64,000 nucleotides of DNA from CAWGJF01 sp963715745 (GCA_963715745.1 OY970271.1:310001-374000), one strand, 5' to 3'; shown: positions 25,650 to 35,821, numbered from the stretch's first letter. Translations and numbers: made by a program. Notes: generated by a model not told the origin, from the letters alone.

Positions 25650-27083
25650 ATGGCAAACACACTTGCAAATAAAGAAAGAATGAAAATTCCGCGTCAACCG
25701 ATGCCGGAACAAAACTACATTGAACGCAGAAATAATTTTAATGAAGTTAATATCGGCTTCACTGAAGAACTGGCAAAAATGGAAGCGCTTAGATGCATTC
25801 AATGTCCAAAGCCAACCTGTGTTTCGGGTTGCCCGGTTGGAGTAAAGATAGGTGATTTTATTAGCTTAATAGCTGATGGTGATTACCTGGGAGCCGCAGC
25901 AAAATTAAAGGAAGATAATCTGCTGCCGGCAATTTGCGGAAGAGTATGTCCGCAGGAAGAACAATGCGAAATAAAATGCGTTGTTGGTAAAAAAGGTGAG
26001 CCGGTTGCAATTGGAAGGCTGGAAAGGTTTGTTGCAGATTATGAACGTGAAACTGTTGGAATAAGAACTCCTGAATTAAAACCGAAAACCGGAAAGAAAG
26101 TTGCAATTGTAGGAAGCGGACCAGCGGGTTTAAGCTGCGCCGGTGATTTAATTCAAATGGGTCACGATGTAACTGTTTTTGAAGCCTTACATGAACTCGG
26201 TGGTGTTTTGGTTTATGGAATTCCTGAATTCCGTCTTCCCAAATCAATTGTAAAAGCAGAAATTGATTCACTAAAAACACTTGGGGTTGATTTCAGAACA
26301 AACTCAGTAATCGGATTTACTGATACGGTTGATGAACTGCTCGCAAACGGTTACGATGCTGTATTTATTGCTGTGGGTGCGGGGCTTCCATACTTTCTTA
26401 ATATCCCAGGAGAAAATTTCAGCGGCGTTTATTCTTCAAATGAATTTTTAACTCGTGTTAACTTGATGAAAGCTTATAAGTTTCCTGAGTTCGACACTCC
26501 GGTTTTTAACTGCAAAGATAAAAACATTGCTGTGTTCGGCGGCGGCAATACAGCAATGGATGCTGTCCGAACTTCAAAAAGACTTGGAGCAAAGAACGCT
26601 TATATAATTTACCGAAGATCAGATGCTGAAATGCCGGCAAGAAAGGAAGAAGTTCATCATGCAAAAGATGAAGGAATAGAGTTTCTTTTCCTTTCAAATC
26701 CACTGGAGTTTATCGGTGATAAAGATGGCTGGTTAAAAGCTGTTAAGCTGCAGAAAATGGAACTCGGCGAGCCCGATGCATCCGGTAGAAGAAGACCTGT
26801 TCCAATTCCGGGTTCGGAATATAAAATTTCAATAGATATGGCTGTAATTGCAATTGGCAACGGATCAAACCCGATAATTCAGCAGACTACTCCGGATATG
26901 AATTATAACAAGTGGGGAAACATTGTTGCTGAAGACGAAACAATGAAAACCTCCAAGCGCGGGGTTTTTGCGGGCGGGGATATTGTAACCGGCGGTGCAA
27001 CTGTAATTCTTGCAATGGGTGCCGGAAGAAAGGCTGCTGCAGCAATTGGTAAGTTTCTTTCAGGAGAAGATCTCTGGAATTAA
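25650..27083 (+). CDS. NfnB/GltD-like NADPH-dependent flavoprotein with Fe-S clusters
   Basis: 477 residues. The N-terminal ~140 residues bind two [4Fe-4S] clusters: CIQCPKPTCVSGCPVGV and CGRVCPQEEQCEIKC. A FAD domain follows (VAIVGSGPAGLSCAGDL) and a second dinucleotide domain (IAVFGGGNTAMDAVRTSKR) for NADPH. GVFAGGDIVTGGATVILAMG is the C-terminal FAD signature. The same architecture is seen in the glutamate synthase small subunit and in NfnB/SudA. No glutamate synthase large subunit is near, and an NfnA/SudB-like gene lies directly upstream, so electron-bifurcating ferredoxin:NADP oxidoreductase is the better reading. The upstream frameshift, if real, would leave this subunit without a partner. 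Confidence 0.85.
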   Translation: MANTLANKERMKIPRQPMPEQNYIERRNNFNEVNIGFTEELAKMEALRCIQCPKPTCVSGCPVGVKIGDFISLIADGDYLGAAAKLKEDNLLPAICGRVCPQEEQCEIKCVVGKKGEPVAIGRLERFVADYERETVGIRTPELKPKTGKKVAIVGSGPAGLSCAGDLIQMGHDVTVFEALHELGGVLVYGIPEFRLPKSIVKAEIDSLKTLGVDFRTNSVIGFTDTVDELLANGYDAVFIAVGAGLPYFLNIPGENFSGVYSSNEFLTRVNLMKAYKFPEFDTPVFNCKDKNIAVFGGGNTAMDAVRTSKRLGAKNAYIIYRRSDAEMPARKEEVHHAKDEGIEFLFLSNPLEFIGDKDGWLKAVKLQKMELGEPDASGRRRPVPIPGSEYKISIDMAVIAIGNGSNPIIQQTTPDMNYNKWGNIVAEDETMKTSKRGVFAGGDIVTGGATVILAMGAGRKAAAAIGKFLSGEDLWN

Positions 27084-27108
27084 AATAAATAACATGGCCT
27101 CCTTTCTT

Positions 27109-27140
27109 TTGCCCCGGATTAAATTATTTGGGGCAATTTT
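27109..27140 (+). terminator. Rho-independent terminator after the nfn-like operon
   Basis: TTGCCCC (27109-27115) pairs with GGGGCAA (27130-27136) across a 14-base loop, followed by TTTTATTTT. It lies 26 bp after the stop and separates this transcript from glgA. Confidence 0.8.
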
Positions 27141-27211
27141 ATTTTAAATATCTTTTTTACTTTAATACGCCATAATATTTATCTTTGTCTGAATAAAAAT
27201 CAAAGTGAAAA

Positions 27212-28678
27212 ATGAAAATTGCGTTTCTATCCACGGAAGCTGTTCCCTTTGCAAAAACTGGCGGCCTTGCAGATGTTGCAGGTTCTCTACCCATTGATTT
27301 GGAAAAGCTTGGATGTGAAGTAAAATTATTTATTCCTAAATATTTTTCAATTGATGAATCGAGGCACGGACTAAAATACAATTGGGATATTGGAGAAATG
27401 CCTGTCCGTGTAAACGGACAAATCCGTTCTGTTCATATTCATCAAAGTAAGCTGCCTGATTCAAATGTTGAAGTTAATTTTATTGACTGCCCGCATTACT
27501 TTCACCGTCACAGAATTTACACAAATGATTTCGATGAGGATGAAAGATTCATACTTTTTTCAAAAGGTGTTATAGAACTCCTTCAAAGGCTTGGGTGGGC
27601 TCCTGATGTAATTCACTGCAATGATTGGCAAACCGGACTTATTCCTCTTTTCATTAAAGATAATTATAGCTGGGATAGAATGTTTGATAATACCGGAACG
27701 CTTTTCACAATTCACAACATCGGCTACCAGGGAAGATTTTCATCATCAGTTTTAAGTGCCGCGGAAATGCGGGGAGATTTGTTTTATCCCGGCGGTCCTG
27801 TTGAACATGAAGGCAGCGTTTCCTTCATGAAAGCCGGAATATATTTTGCTGATATATTAAATACCGTCAGCAACACCTATTCCCATGAAATTCTCACAAA
27901 CGAATTTGGTGCAGGACTGCAAAACTCTCTCCGCGAAAGAATGGAGGATCTTTATGGAATTTTAAATGGTGCAGATTATAATGTCTGGGATCCTGAAACT
28001 GATAAGCACCTGCCGTTTAAATATTCAATAAATGATTTAAGCGGAAAACAAAAAAATAAAAAGTATCTTCTTCGTCACTTTGGAATTCCTTTTAAAGAAC
28101 ATATTCCGCTTATTAGTATTATATCGCGTATGGTTATTCAAAAAGGATTTGATTTATTCGCCGACGTCATTAACGACCTGATGAAGCTTGAAGCACAGTG
28201 GATTGTGCTTGGAAGCGGTGAAGATCGTTTTGAAAACTTGTTCAGACAATTATCAAATCAGCTTCCTCACAAATTTGGAGCATACATTGGTTATAACAAT
28301 GAGCTTTCCCATTTGATTGAAGCCGGCGCCGATATGTTCTTAATGCCTTCAAGATATGAACCCTGCGGACTAAACCAGATTTACAGTCTGAAATACGGCA
28401 CTGTTCCGATTGTTCGTAAAACCGGTGGGCTTGCGGATACGGTTCACGATTGGGATGAATTAAACTATTATGGATTTGATACGGGAACAGGTTTTTCTTT
28501 TAACGATGCAACAGGATTCGCTTTATTTAAATCAGTTGAGCGGGCGGTAAATTGCTTTAAACAAAAAGATGTCTGGAAAAAAATTCAATTGAACGGAATG
28601 GAAAAGGATTATTCATGGAAGCATTCTGCAGAACAGTATATGGAGTTGTATAAGTTGGCAAAAGAAAAACGTAGTTAA
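27212..28678 (+). CDS. glgA: Glycogen synthase (ADP-glucose type)
   Basis: Elongates alpha-1,4-glucan chains from ADP-glucose. 488 residues, GT5/GT-B fold. The N-terminal KTGGLADVAGSLP is the ADP-glucose-binding motif; HCNDWQTGLIP and FTIHNIGYQGRF are typical of bacterial GlgA; SRYEPCGLNQIYSLKYG and KTGGLADTVHD are the C-terminal nucleotide-sugar motifs. It implies glycogen storage, but no glgB, glgC or glgP gene is in the window. The stop overlaps the end of the convergent patatin gene by 4 bp. Confidence 0.95.
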   Translation: MKIAFLSTEAVPFAKTGGLADVAGSLPIDLEKLGCEVKLFIPKYFSIDESRHGLKYNWDIGEMPVRVNGQIRSVHIHQSKLPDSNVEVNFIDCPHYFHRHRIYTNDFDEDERFILFSKGVIELLQRLGWAPDVIHCNDWQTGLIPLFIKDNYSWDRMFDNTGTLFTIHNIGYQGRFSSSVLSAAEMRGDLFYPGGPVEHEGSVSFMKAGIYFADILNTVSNTYSHEILTNEFGAGLQNSLRERMEDLYGILNGADYNVWDPETDKHLPFKYSINDLSGKQKNKKYLLRHFGIPFKEHIPLISIISRMVIQKGFDLFADVINDLMKLEAQWIVLGSGEDRFENLFRQLSNQLPHKFGAYIGYNNELSHLIEAGADMFLMPSRYEPCGLNQIYSLKYGTVPIVRKTGGLADTVHDWDELNYYGFDTGTGFSFNDATGFALFKSVERAVNCFKQKDVWKKIQLNGMEKDYSWKHSAEQYMELYKLAKEKRS

Positions 28679-31386
28679 TATGTAATCGCATATCCAATTG
28701 AAAAATAAAACAAAATTTCTCCCCAGCTAACCGGGTTTTCAGGAAGGTTTTTGTTTAAGAGAAAACTTCTTCCAACTGAAAAATCAGCGGGTCCAACCGG
28801 CGTATCAAAAGAAATTGTTGTTCCAATTCCATGCATCAGATCTTTAAACTTTATCTGCTCCTGGAATGCCCATGTTGAGCCAAGATCATAGCGAAATGAA
28901 AGATAAGTAGTAAAAAATATTTTAAACGGAAGCTGATACTGATAATTTAATGCGGCAATAAAAATCTGTCTTCCTCTCATTTCGTTGTCGTGCAATCCAA
29001 AAAAAGAATACTGCCCGCCCATTGAAAATTGTTCGCTTAGTGGAAGGGTCTTGTCTGCAAAGCCGATCTGAATCCTTGGGGTTAAAACACTTTGTTTATG
29101 CAGTTTAAAATAATACTTCATATCAAATCCTACCATAATAAAACCTTCGGATCCCCCAAGCACACTTTGTGCGGTTTCATAAAAACCATTAAGATAAAGT
29201 CCGTCATCGGGATATGGATATTTATTCTGGTTATCTATTATTGCAGCAATTCTGAGACTTACAATTTTTGTTTTTAAGGGATTGATCGGCATGTTTTCTT
29301 TATTTTTAATTTCGTCTATCTGGTATTTGCCTTTAAAAATCAGCTTGCCAAATTTTTCAATCTGCGTTCCAAAGGAAAGCGATCCGCCATAAAATATTTG
29401 TCTGTATCTTCCTGTTTTTTCACTGGAAAAACTCCTTCTGGTGTTGCTGTCTATTCTTCGATATGTAGTAATATCATTAAACTTATAAAATGCATTCAGA
29501 TCATATGTTATATATGTATTTAAAACCCTGTATGCAATATGATCTATTGTATATGCACGGTTTCTCGCCCCAGCCAAAACAAAAAAACCAAGCTCTGTTC
29601 CGGTTCCAAATAAATTTTCTTCGCGGAGATCAAGACTTAACTGGACGTTGTAAACGTTGTCTGCTAGAAATCCCATTTTCAACAGTCTGGATTCTTTATC
29701 ATGTAGATTAAGATTTAAAACATTTCCGGAATCTGATTTAGTTACGGTTACGTTTATATCGTTAAAAAATCTTGTACTTCGCAGGTTATTCAGCCCCTTA
29801 GCTACTTTGTTATATTTAAAAACATCTCCTTCTTTTATTGGAAATTCCCTTGTAATAACCGTACTGTTTGTTGTACTGCTGATATCTACCTTGGAAATTG
29901 TACCAATAGTAAAATATAGTGTAAGCATACCTGTTTCGTTGTTAAATTCCTTGTCTACATACTCTGCAAGTAAGTAACCGTGCTTTTTAATTTCTCTTAA
30001 AATTTTTATAATCCCTTTAACTAAGTTTCTGCTGTTATAGGGTTTTCCATTCAGCCAGTTTATGGCTTCCTGGCCTATTGGATCTGTTAAATCAGAAGAG
30101 CAAATAACATTTACTTTTTTAATAGCCGGATTTAATTCATAATTAAATTTTAAGATGGGCGCATAGTTGTTTTCGTCAACGAGAGCATCGATATCCTTAA
30201 ATCTGCCGGAATTGTAAAGATCTATCAACTCTTTTTTTATCTGCACATCAGATACAGAATCTTTTTTTTCCAATTTGTAGAATTTTTCTCTAATGGTTTC
30301 CTCTGTGCCGGGATCAATTTTTAAATTATAAAAGTAAGTCGATGGCGGACCTAATTTTTCTAAAAATGCTGAATCAAGACTTGCTTTAATATTGCCTATT
30401 TGGTCCCTGGTCTTTATGTATCCCTCTTCAATTAATTCCCTTAGGTTGGAAAAATCGGCCGGTTCCTTTTTATTCAAATCGGGTGCGATTTCTACATTTG
30501 CTTCTTTAAGCTGATCTTCATTTAGTTTTTTCATTGGGATACTGACTGTTTGGTCGGCAATTATCCATGGCAATTCAAGCTCGCTTTCCGGATGAAGCGG
30601 GCTTGTAGTGTTAAAGGCAATAACAAAATCGGCTCCGTTCTTTTTTGCCGGAACAACCGGAATGTTTGCTGTTAATCCGCCATCAACCAAGGTTATTGAA
30701 TCTGTTTCTACAGGGGCAAGGAAAAAAGAGACGCTTGAACTCGCTCTCATTGCCCTGCTTAATGAACCACGACTAAGAATAACTTCGTCCCCTGTTACAA
30801 GATTTGTACAAACTGCCCTGTATTTATAAAGCAGATCATCAAAACTTCCATAAGGAATAACAGGAGAGGAATAGCTCAGTAGTGAAAGATAATTCGAAAG
30901 TTTTATTCCATCGTTAAAAGAAGTTGGAATAACCGGGTTGAATCCATCCAGCCTTATGGTTAGTACCGCCCTGTCTTCCGTAATTTTCTGATCTACAAAA
31001 AGCTCCCGCCTGCTGGTTTCGTTTCCAAGTGTAACAAGATCATTCCAGTTGGTATTGACGGCAATAGAGTCCAGGTCGTTCACAGAGAAGCCGGCAGAAT
31101 AAAGCCCGCCAACAATACTTCCGATGCTGGTTCCAACGACAACCTGGGGATAAATTCCCGCTTCTTCCAATGCTTTTAATACACCAATTTGTGCAAGACC
31201 CCTGGCGCCTCCCCCGCTTAATGCATAACCGATAACCGGCATACTATCCGGAACTTTTTCTTCAAAGCCAAATGGTAATTTCTCTGTTAGGGTATTAATG
31301 GAAATATGAAAAGAATTTTGAGCGCTTAGATAGGATGAAAACAAAAACAGAAGAAAGAATAGTAACTTTTTATTTAAGCTTTTCAT
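28675..31386 (-). CDS. Patatin-like phospholipase fused to a POTRA/BamA-like barrel (type V-like)
   Basis: 903 residues from the ATG at 31386; a GTG at 31398 would add four residues. Order: signal peptide (ends LSAQ, ~22), patatin domain (~50-260) with oxyanion GGGARG (58-63), nucleophile Ser87 in GTSIG and Asp235 in DGG, then a POTRA-like region (~400-560) and a C-terminal 16-strand-type surface-antigen barrel. The dyad is complete. The plan resembles PlpD-type self-secreting lipases, with the barrel translocating or anchoring the hydrolase. Whether the patatin faces the periplasm or the surface cannot be told. Monocistronic by position, between glgA and yidC. Confidence 0.88.
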   Translation of the reverse strand: MKSLNKKLLFFLLFLFSSYLSAQNSFHISINTLTEKLPFGFEEKVPDSMPVIGYALSGGGARGLAQIGVLKALEEAGIYPQVVVGTSIGSIVGGLYSAGFSVNDLDSIAVNTNWNDLVTLGNETSRRELFVDQKITEDRAVLTIRLDGFNPVIPTSFNDGIKLSNYLSLLSYSSPVIPYGSFDDLLYKYRAVCTNLVTGDEVILSRGSLSRAMRASSSVSFFLAPVETDSITLVDGGLTANIPVVPAKKNGADFVIAFNTTSPLHPESELELPWIIADQTVSIPMKKLNEDQLKEANVEIAPDLNKKEPADFSNLRELIEEGYIKTRDQIGNIKASLDSAFLEKLGPPSTYFYNLKIDPGTEETIREKFYKLEKKDSVSDVQIKKELIDLYNSGRFKDIDALVDENNYAPILKFNYELNPAIKKVNVICSSDLTDPIGQEAINWLNGKPYNSRNLVKGIIKILREIKKHGYLLAEYVDKEFNNETGMLTLYFTIGTISKVDISSTTNSTVITREFPIKEGDVFKYNKVAKGLNNLRSTRFFNDINVTVTKSDSGNVLNLNLHDKESRLLKMGFLADNVYNVQLSLDLREENLFGTGTELGFFVLAGARNRAYTIDHIAYRVLNTYITYDLNAFYKFNDITTYRRIDSNTRRSFSSEKTGRYRQIFYGGSLSFGTQIEKFGKLIFKGKYQIDEIKNKENMPINPLKTKIVSLRIAAIIDNQNKYPYPDDGLYLNGFYETAQSVLGGSEGFIMVGFDMKYYFKLHKQSVLTPRIQIGFADKTLPLSEQFSMGGQYSFFGLHDNEMRGRQIFIAALNYQYQLPFKIFFTTYLSFRYDLGSTWAFQEQIKFKDLMHGIGTTISFDTPVGPADFSVGRSFLLNKNLPENPVSWGEILFYFSIGYAITY

Positions 31387-31450
31387 TTTAGACCGCACGA
31401 AACCTGCAAATCGTTAAAACAGAAAATTTGTTTCTATAGAGTTTGGCTTT

Positions 31451-33331
31451 TTATTTTCTTTTTTTCTGCTGTGCTTTTGACTGTGCATCGGCAGCTTCCA
31501 TTAGTCTTGACATGAATCCCTTTTTCTTTCCCGGGTTTTTCACGGGCTCCAGCTTCATATCATCATGAGTATGATTAATATAATATTGCTGTGCTATTGA
31601 GAACACATTAAACATAAAGTAATACAAGTTTAAACCCGATGGGAAAGACATAAACAGAATTGTAAGCATTACTGGCATAACATAAACCATTGCTTTCTGT
31701 TTTGGGTCCTTCATTGTCATTTTCTGCTGAACAAAGGTTGTAATTCCCATCAGCAAAGCAAGGCCGCTAATTTGCTCAACACCAAACAAAGGGAGTTTAA
31801 ACCCAAGATCATAAATTACATCCGGGTTTGATAAATCTTTAATCCATAATATAAACGGCTGCTGTCTTAATTCGATTGCAGACTGAAACAAACCCCAAAG
31901 CGCAATAAAAATCGGCATTTGAAGAACCATCGGCAAGCAGCCACCCGCAGGATTTACTCCATAGGTCTGATAAAGCTTCATTGTTTCTTTATTAAGCTTT
32001 TGCGGATCGTCCTTATACTTTTCTTTAAGATCTGAAATCATTGGCTGCAAAAGCTGCATCTTTTTCATTGACTTATAACTTGTCTTTGTAAGTGGATAAA
32101 GCACAAATTTTATAATCAAGGAAAAGACAATTATTACAAATCCATAATTGGGGATAAAAAGATGGAGAAAGTTGAATAATGGAAGAAGAACATATTCGGC
32201 AATTGGTCTTACTATAAATTTTAATCCGAAAAAACTTCCAAAATCTATAAGCGCTCTTAAATTATGCCCGAGGTGCTGAAGTTTTTCATAATCAACCGGG
32301 CCAATAAATAGTGTAAAAGATTTTTTTTCAAGATCAGTATTTCTGAAAGGAACCATTAGTCTGGCATCATAAAATTCATGCATTCCCTGGTTTTTTGTTG
32401 GTTTCCTATACCCTTCAAGATATGCGCCGTCCACCTGACCCGGATCCTGGGGGATAATTACCGCCGCAAAATATTTATTTCTTACGGCAACCCAGTCAAC
32501 TCTGCCATTAAAATCTTTCCCGGTTTTTGATCCATCGGATTCGGCATCAAAAATTACCTGCTCATCTCCATAGTACACACTTGAGTTAGAATAGTTTGCT
32601 TCGTTTGTTGAGTTTTCTTCCACAAACCTGATCCCGTTTTCCCAAAGCACATCATAAGTGTTGTCACTTATCAGATTGTTCATTCCTTTAAGAGTAATCC
32701 CGGATGCTATTGAATACTTGTTGCCATAAAACGTAAAACTTTTTTCAATGTAACTATTTTCGTTTACATTATACCTGAAAGCAACGATCATAGAATCTGA
32801 CCCGCTTACTTTTTTACGTCCGCCACTAAATTCCTTCTTGAAAATAAAGTTTGAAGTGTTAATTGCCTTCCCATCAACCGAAACAAAAGAGAGGTCGTAA
32901 GAATTGCCAAGCGAGTAATTTAATAGTTGTATTGAGTTCTTATAATAATTCCCGTCATCATTTGCATTCAATGAGTACCAGTTATTAAACTTCTTTAGAT
33001 AGATCTTATGAAAGTTTGCCCCTTTTGATGAAAGTTCATATATGGCTTCATCTGTTTCAATTGTTATTATTTCACCTTTTCCTGGCGTGAGGGTAAAGTA
33101 TTTTCCTGTGTCCAGAGTATCAGGTTTTTGACTCTGATTATTTTCAATTTTGTCATTCGGCTCTTTAACCTCCGGCTGTTCCTTGTTTACGTTTGTCGTG
33201 TCGATTGTGACAAGTGTTGTGTCGTTTCCTTTGTTTTTCTGCGTTTCATCTGGCTCTGGGGCATTTAGATACAGCCAGATAATTAAAATTGCGCCTATAA
33301 GAATAAAGGCTAATGTTGTATTTCTATCCAT
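31451..33331 (-). CDS. yidC: Membrane protein insertase YidC
   Basis: 626 residues, long Gram-negative form. Residue ~6-23 is the first membrane helix, followed by a low-complexity linker (~30-75), the large periplasmic beta-domain (~80-350), and the conserved five-helix insertase core (~370-590: FVIIVFSLIIKFVLYPLT, the MKKMQLLQP hairpin, PMFIALWGLFQ-like segment, YYFMFNVFSIAQQYYIN). The short basic tail (KKGFMSRLMEAADAQ...KKRK) suits ribosome contact. It follows rnpA with a 97-bp gap; no yidD frame is found in between. It inserts membrane proteins alone or with SecYEG. Confidence 0.96.
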   Translation of the reverse strand: MDRNTTLAFILIGAILIIWLYLNAPEPDETQKNKGNDTTLVTIDTTNVNKEQPEVKEPNDKIENNQSQKPDTLDTGKYFTLTPGKGEIITIETDEAIYELSSKGANFHKIYLKKFNNWYSLNANDDGNYYKNSIQLLNYSLGNSYDLSFVSVDGKAINTSNFIFKKEFSGGRKKVSGSDSMIVAFRYNVNENSYIEKSFTFYGNKYSIASGITLKGMNNLISDNTYDVLWENGIRFVEENSTNEANYSNSSVYYGDEQVIFDAESDGSKTGKDFNGRVDWVAVRNKYFAAVIIPQDPGQVDGAYLEGYRKPTKNQGMHEFYDARLMVPFRNTDLEKKSFTLFIGPVDYEKLQHLGHNLRALIDFGSFFGLKFIVRPIAEYVLLPLFNFLHLFIPNYGFVIIVFSLIIKFVLYPLTKTSYKSMKKMQLLQPMISDLKEKYKDDPQKLNKETMKLYQTYGVNPAGGCLPMVLQMPIFIALWGLFQSAIELRQQPFILWIKDLSNPDVIYDLGFKLPLFGVEQISGLALLMGITTFVQQKMTMKDPKQKAMVYVMPVMLTILFMSFPSGLNLYYFMFNVFSIAQQYYINHTHDDMKLEPVKNPGKKKGFMSRLMEAADAQSKAQQKKRK

Positions 33332-33428
33332 TGTAAATTACCGTAATACACCTTCCGGTTCGGGATTGTTGTACTATTTATAAGTTTGAAAATTGTAAGC
33401 ACATTTTAAGCATAAATTTATTAAAGTA

Positions 33429-33818
33429 TTAAACCGTTCCTGTAACTTTATTTAATAATTCTATCACAGGCAGTTCAATTTCAGAAAGAGATAATTTGTT
33501 GGAGTCTTTTTGGTTCAAGCTGTTGGGTGAAATTATAAGATAAATTAGCAGCTCTTTTTTGTTCAATGCATCATACAGAATATTTTTGTTTTTTCTATAT
33601 GCCTCCCTGATCAATCTTTTAATTCTGTTTCTCCAAACCGCCGTTCCTGTTTTTTTGTAAACAGTAACGCCAAATAAGATTTTAAGCTCTGTTTCAGATT
33701 TTACTTCTTTGTACGTAGCCTTAAGTTTTCTGTCTTTAGAAATAATTACCTTACCGTTACTGAAAACATCTTCAATATCTTTGCTTTTTTTTATTCTTTC
33801 CTTTGAACTTATTCCCAA
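33429..33818 (-). CDS. rnpA: Ribonuclease P protein component
   Basis: 129 residues; protein subunit of RNase P that matures tRNA 5' ends. The conserved RNA-binding block is WRNRIKRLIREAYRKNK at residues ~62-78, and the N-terminal ERIKKSKDIEDVFSNGK is family-like. The start must be TTG at 33818: the frame has stop codons a few codons upstream and no ATG before the conserved region. It lies 17 bp after rpmH. The C-terminal half is less conserved and slightly long. Confidence 0.93.
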   Translation of the reverse strand: MGISSKERIKKSKDIEDVFSNGKVIISKDRKLKATYKEVKSETELKILFGVTVYKKTGTAVWRNRIKRLIREAYRKNKNILYDALNKKELLIYLIISPNSLNQKDSNKLSLSEIELPVIELLNKVTGTV

Positions 33819-33835
33819 GGTTTTTTGATTAAACT

Positions 33836-33979
33836 TTATTCATCACTTACAGATAGTTTCTTTCTTCCCCGTGCCCTTCTTCTTGCAAGCACTTTTCTCC
33901 CGTTCTTAGTTTTCATTCTTGAACGAAATCCATGCTTGTTTTTTCTCTTTCGCTTGCTTGGCTGAAATGTCCTTTTCAT
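33836..33979 (-). CDS. rpmH: 50S ribosomal protein L34
   Basis: 47 residues, very basic. Starts MKRTFQPSKRKRKNKHGF, the universal L34 N-terminus, continues RSRMKTKNGRKVLARRR and ends KKLSVSDE. It is first in the minus-strand rpmH-rnpA-yidC operon, next to the presumed origin. A GGAGCAAT ribosome binding site precedes the ATG at 33979. Confidence 0.96.
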   Translation of the reverse strand: MKRTFQPSKRKRKNKHGFRSRMKTKNGRKVLARRRARGRKKLSVSDE

Positions 33980-34414
33980 TATTGCTCCTGTTTCTAAAAA
34001 AAGAATTCAAAAATAATAGCAAAGCTAAAGATTATCAAGATATTATACATTCAATATTTACACCTTTTTATTTCATAAAGAGTTGTCATTAATTTCAAAA
34101 ATTAATTTGCGTTGTTGCCCATAACTTCCTATTTTGACTTAGTAGGAGGGCGAAGAAATTTTTGTGGACAACTTGTTAATATCTTTAAAATGTGAAAACG
34201 TTTCACGTCTGGTTTTGCTTGGTTTTAAACCCCCCATATTTAAATTTTGTTTGTATTAATATAAAAGACTTTCCTAAGCTCTTTTATAATAAGCGATTAT
34301 CGTGATCCGTCTAATGTTAATAAGTTGTTGGTTAAAACAAAGCCCTGTTAATAACAAAACTTTGTGATTTGAAAATAATGAATCTAAAAACACTTTTTAT
34401 TGTGGATAACTTAA
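33980..34414. other. Candidate origin (oriC), rpmH-dnaA intergenic part
   Basis: 435 bp without genes between divergent rpmH and dnaA. It holds a consensus DnaA box TGTGGATAA at 34401-34409, six bases before the dnaA ATG, and a near-consensus box TGTGGACAA at 34163-34171. An inverted repeat GTGAAA-ACG-TTTCAC lies at 34192-34206. The rest is AT-rich. The switch of transcription direction here fits a replication start; the 34401 box could also let DnaA repress its own gene. Confidence 0.6.
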
Positions 34415-35821
34415 ATGCTTAATTCAGAAAAGGTTACAGAAACCTCTCAAGTAGATCCGATAAATATTTGGAAAAACTGCCTTCAAAAAATAAAAGAAAA
34501 TGTTACACAAATGACTTTCAATACATGGTTTTTACCAATAAAAGCCATTTGTTTGAAAGAATCAGTATTAACAGTTCAATTGCCCAGTAAATTTTTCTGG
34601 GAATGGGTAGATGAGCATTTTAATACTCTCCTAAATAACACTATTAAAGATGTTATTGGTCCTAAGGCAACACTAACATACGTAATTGATGATAGTGAGG
34701 CGGCTCTTGAGATTACTGAAAAGGAAGTTGTAAATAAAAATTTAAACAAGGCCGAACAGGAAAAGTCGAAATCTAAACAGAATTTTGAGTCTCATTTAAA
34801 CCACCGTTACACATTCGAAAATTTTATTAAAGGCGAAGGAAATCAATTAGCAAGAGCCGCTGCGGGGGCAATTAGTGATAATCCCGGAGGAACATCATTT
34901 AATCCTTTTTTCGTTTACGGCGGAGTTGGTTTAGGTAAAACCCATCTGGTCCAGGCAATTGGAAACGAAATACTTAAAAAGTTTTCTGATAAAAAAGTAA
35001 TTTATCTTTCTTCAGATATTTTTACAGTTGAGTTTGTTGAGGCGATTCAGTCTAATCGTGCGAATGAGTTCAGCAGCTTTTACAGAAGCATGGATGTTTT
35101 AATAATTGACGATATTCAGTTTTTAAGTGGAAAAGAAAAAACCCAGGATTTGTTCTTTCACATCTTTAATACACTTCATCAATCAAGAAAGCAAATTATA
35201 CTTACCAGCGATAAACCCCCAAAAGATCTGAAAGGCCTGGACGAAAGATTAATTTCAAGATTCCAGTGGGGTCTTACTGCTGATATTCAGCCGCCGGAAC
35301 TTGAAACCAGATTGGCTATCTTAAAGAAAAAAACCGAGGCGTACGGAATGGAAATTTCCAATGAAATTCTGGACTATATTGCTTCAAATATAACTTCCAA
35401 TATCCGTGAACTTGAAGGCTGCCTGATTAAGATACTGGCTAATGCTTCTCTTGGCTCCAGGGAAATTTCTTTCGAGCTTGCAAAAAAAACAGTTAAAGAA
35501 ATAGGAACAAACAGGAAGTCGAACAACATCACAATTGATACGATTACAAAAAGTGTCTGCGAACATCTTACAGTTCCGGAAAATAAAATAAGAGACAAAA
35601 CCAGAAAGAAGGAAATTGTTTTAGCCCGACAGATTGCAATGTATCTTTCAAAAGAAATGACAAAGTCTTCTCTAAAAACAATTGGTCTGCATTTTGGCGG
35701 AAGGGATCATTCAACTGTTATTCATGCATGTTCTTCCATTGAACAGTCAAAAATTTCTGACAGAACAATTGCTGATTTGGTAGAAACTCTTAAAAACAAA
35801 ATAGAGTTTTCAGCCACATAA
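34415..35821 (+). CDS. dnaA: Chromosomal replication initiator DnaA
   Basis: 468 residues. Domain I (~12-90) includes WKNCLQKIKENV and MTFNTWFLPI; a short charged linker (~100-125) is domain II. The AAA+ domain begins YTFENFIKGEGNQLA, with Walker A GGVGLGKTH, Walker B LIIDDIQFL and a box VII-type arginine region. The C-terminal DNA-binding domain ends with the signature GGRDHSTVIHA. It binds DnaA boxes and opens the origin. A consensus DnaA box just ahead of the start suggests autoregulation. It is followed by a terminator, so dnaN has its own promoter. Confidence 0.98.
   Translation: MLNSEKVTETSQVDPINIWKNCLQKIKENVTQMTFNTWFLPIKAICLKESVLTVQLPSKFFWEWVDEHFNTLLNNTIKDVIGPKATLTYVIDDSEAALEITEKEVVNKNLNKAEQEKSKSKQNFESHLNHRYTFENFIKGEGNQLARAAAGAISDNPGGTSFNPFFVYGGVGLGKTHLVQAIGNEILKKFSDKKVIYLSSDIFTVEFVEAIQSNRANEFSSFYRSMDVLIIDDIQFLSGKEKTQDLFFHIFNTLHQSRKQIILTSDKPPKDLKGLDERLISRFQWGLTADIQPPELETRLAILKKKTEAYGMEISNEILDYIASNITSNIRELEGCLIKILANASLGSREISFELAKKTVKEIGTNRKSNNITIDTITKSVCEHLTVPENKIRDKTRKKEIVLARQIAMYLSKEMTKSSLKTIGLHFGGRDHSTVIHACSSIEQSKISDRTIADLVETLKNKIEFSAT

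Noticed and set aside
25650..27083. Glutamate synthase small subunit (gltD)
   Set aside because: No large subunit nearby and an NfnA/SudB-like partner lies directly upstream; architecture alone does not separate the two.
33331..33429. A yidD gene between rnpA and yidC
   Set aside because: Only 97 bp and no frame with the YidD motifs.
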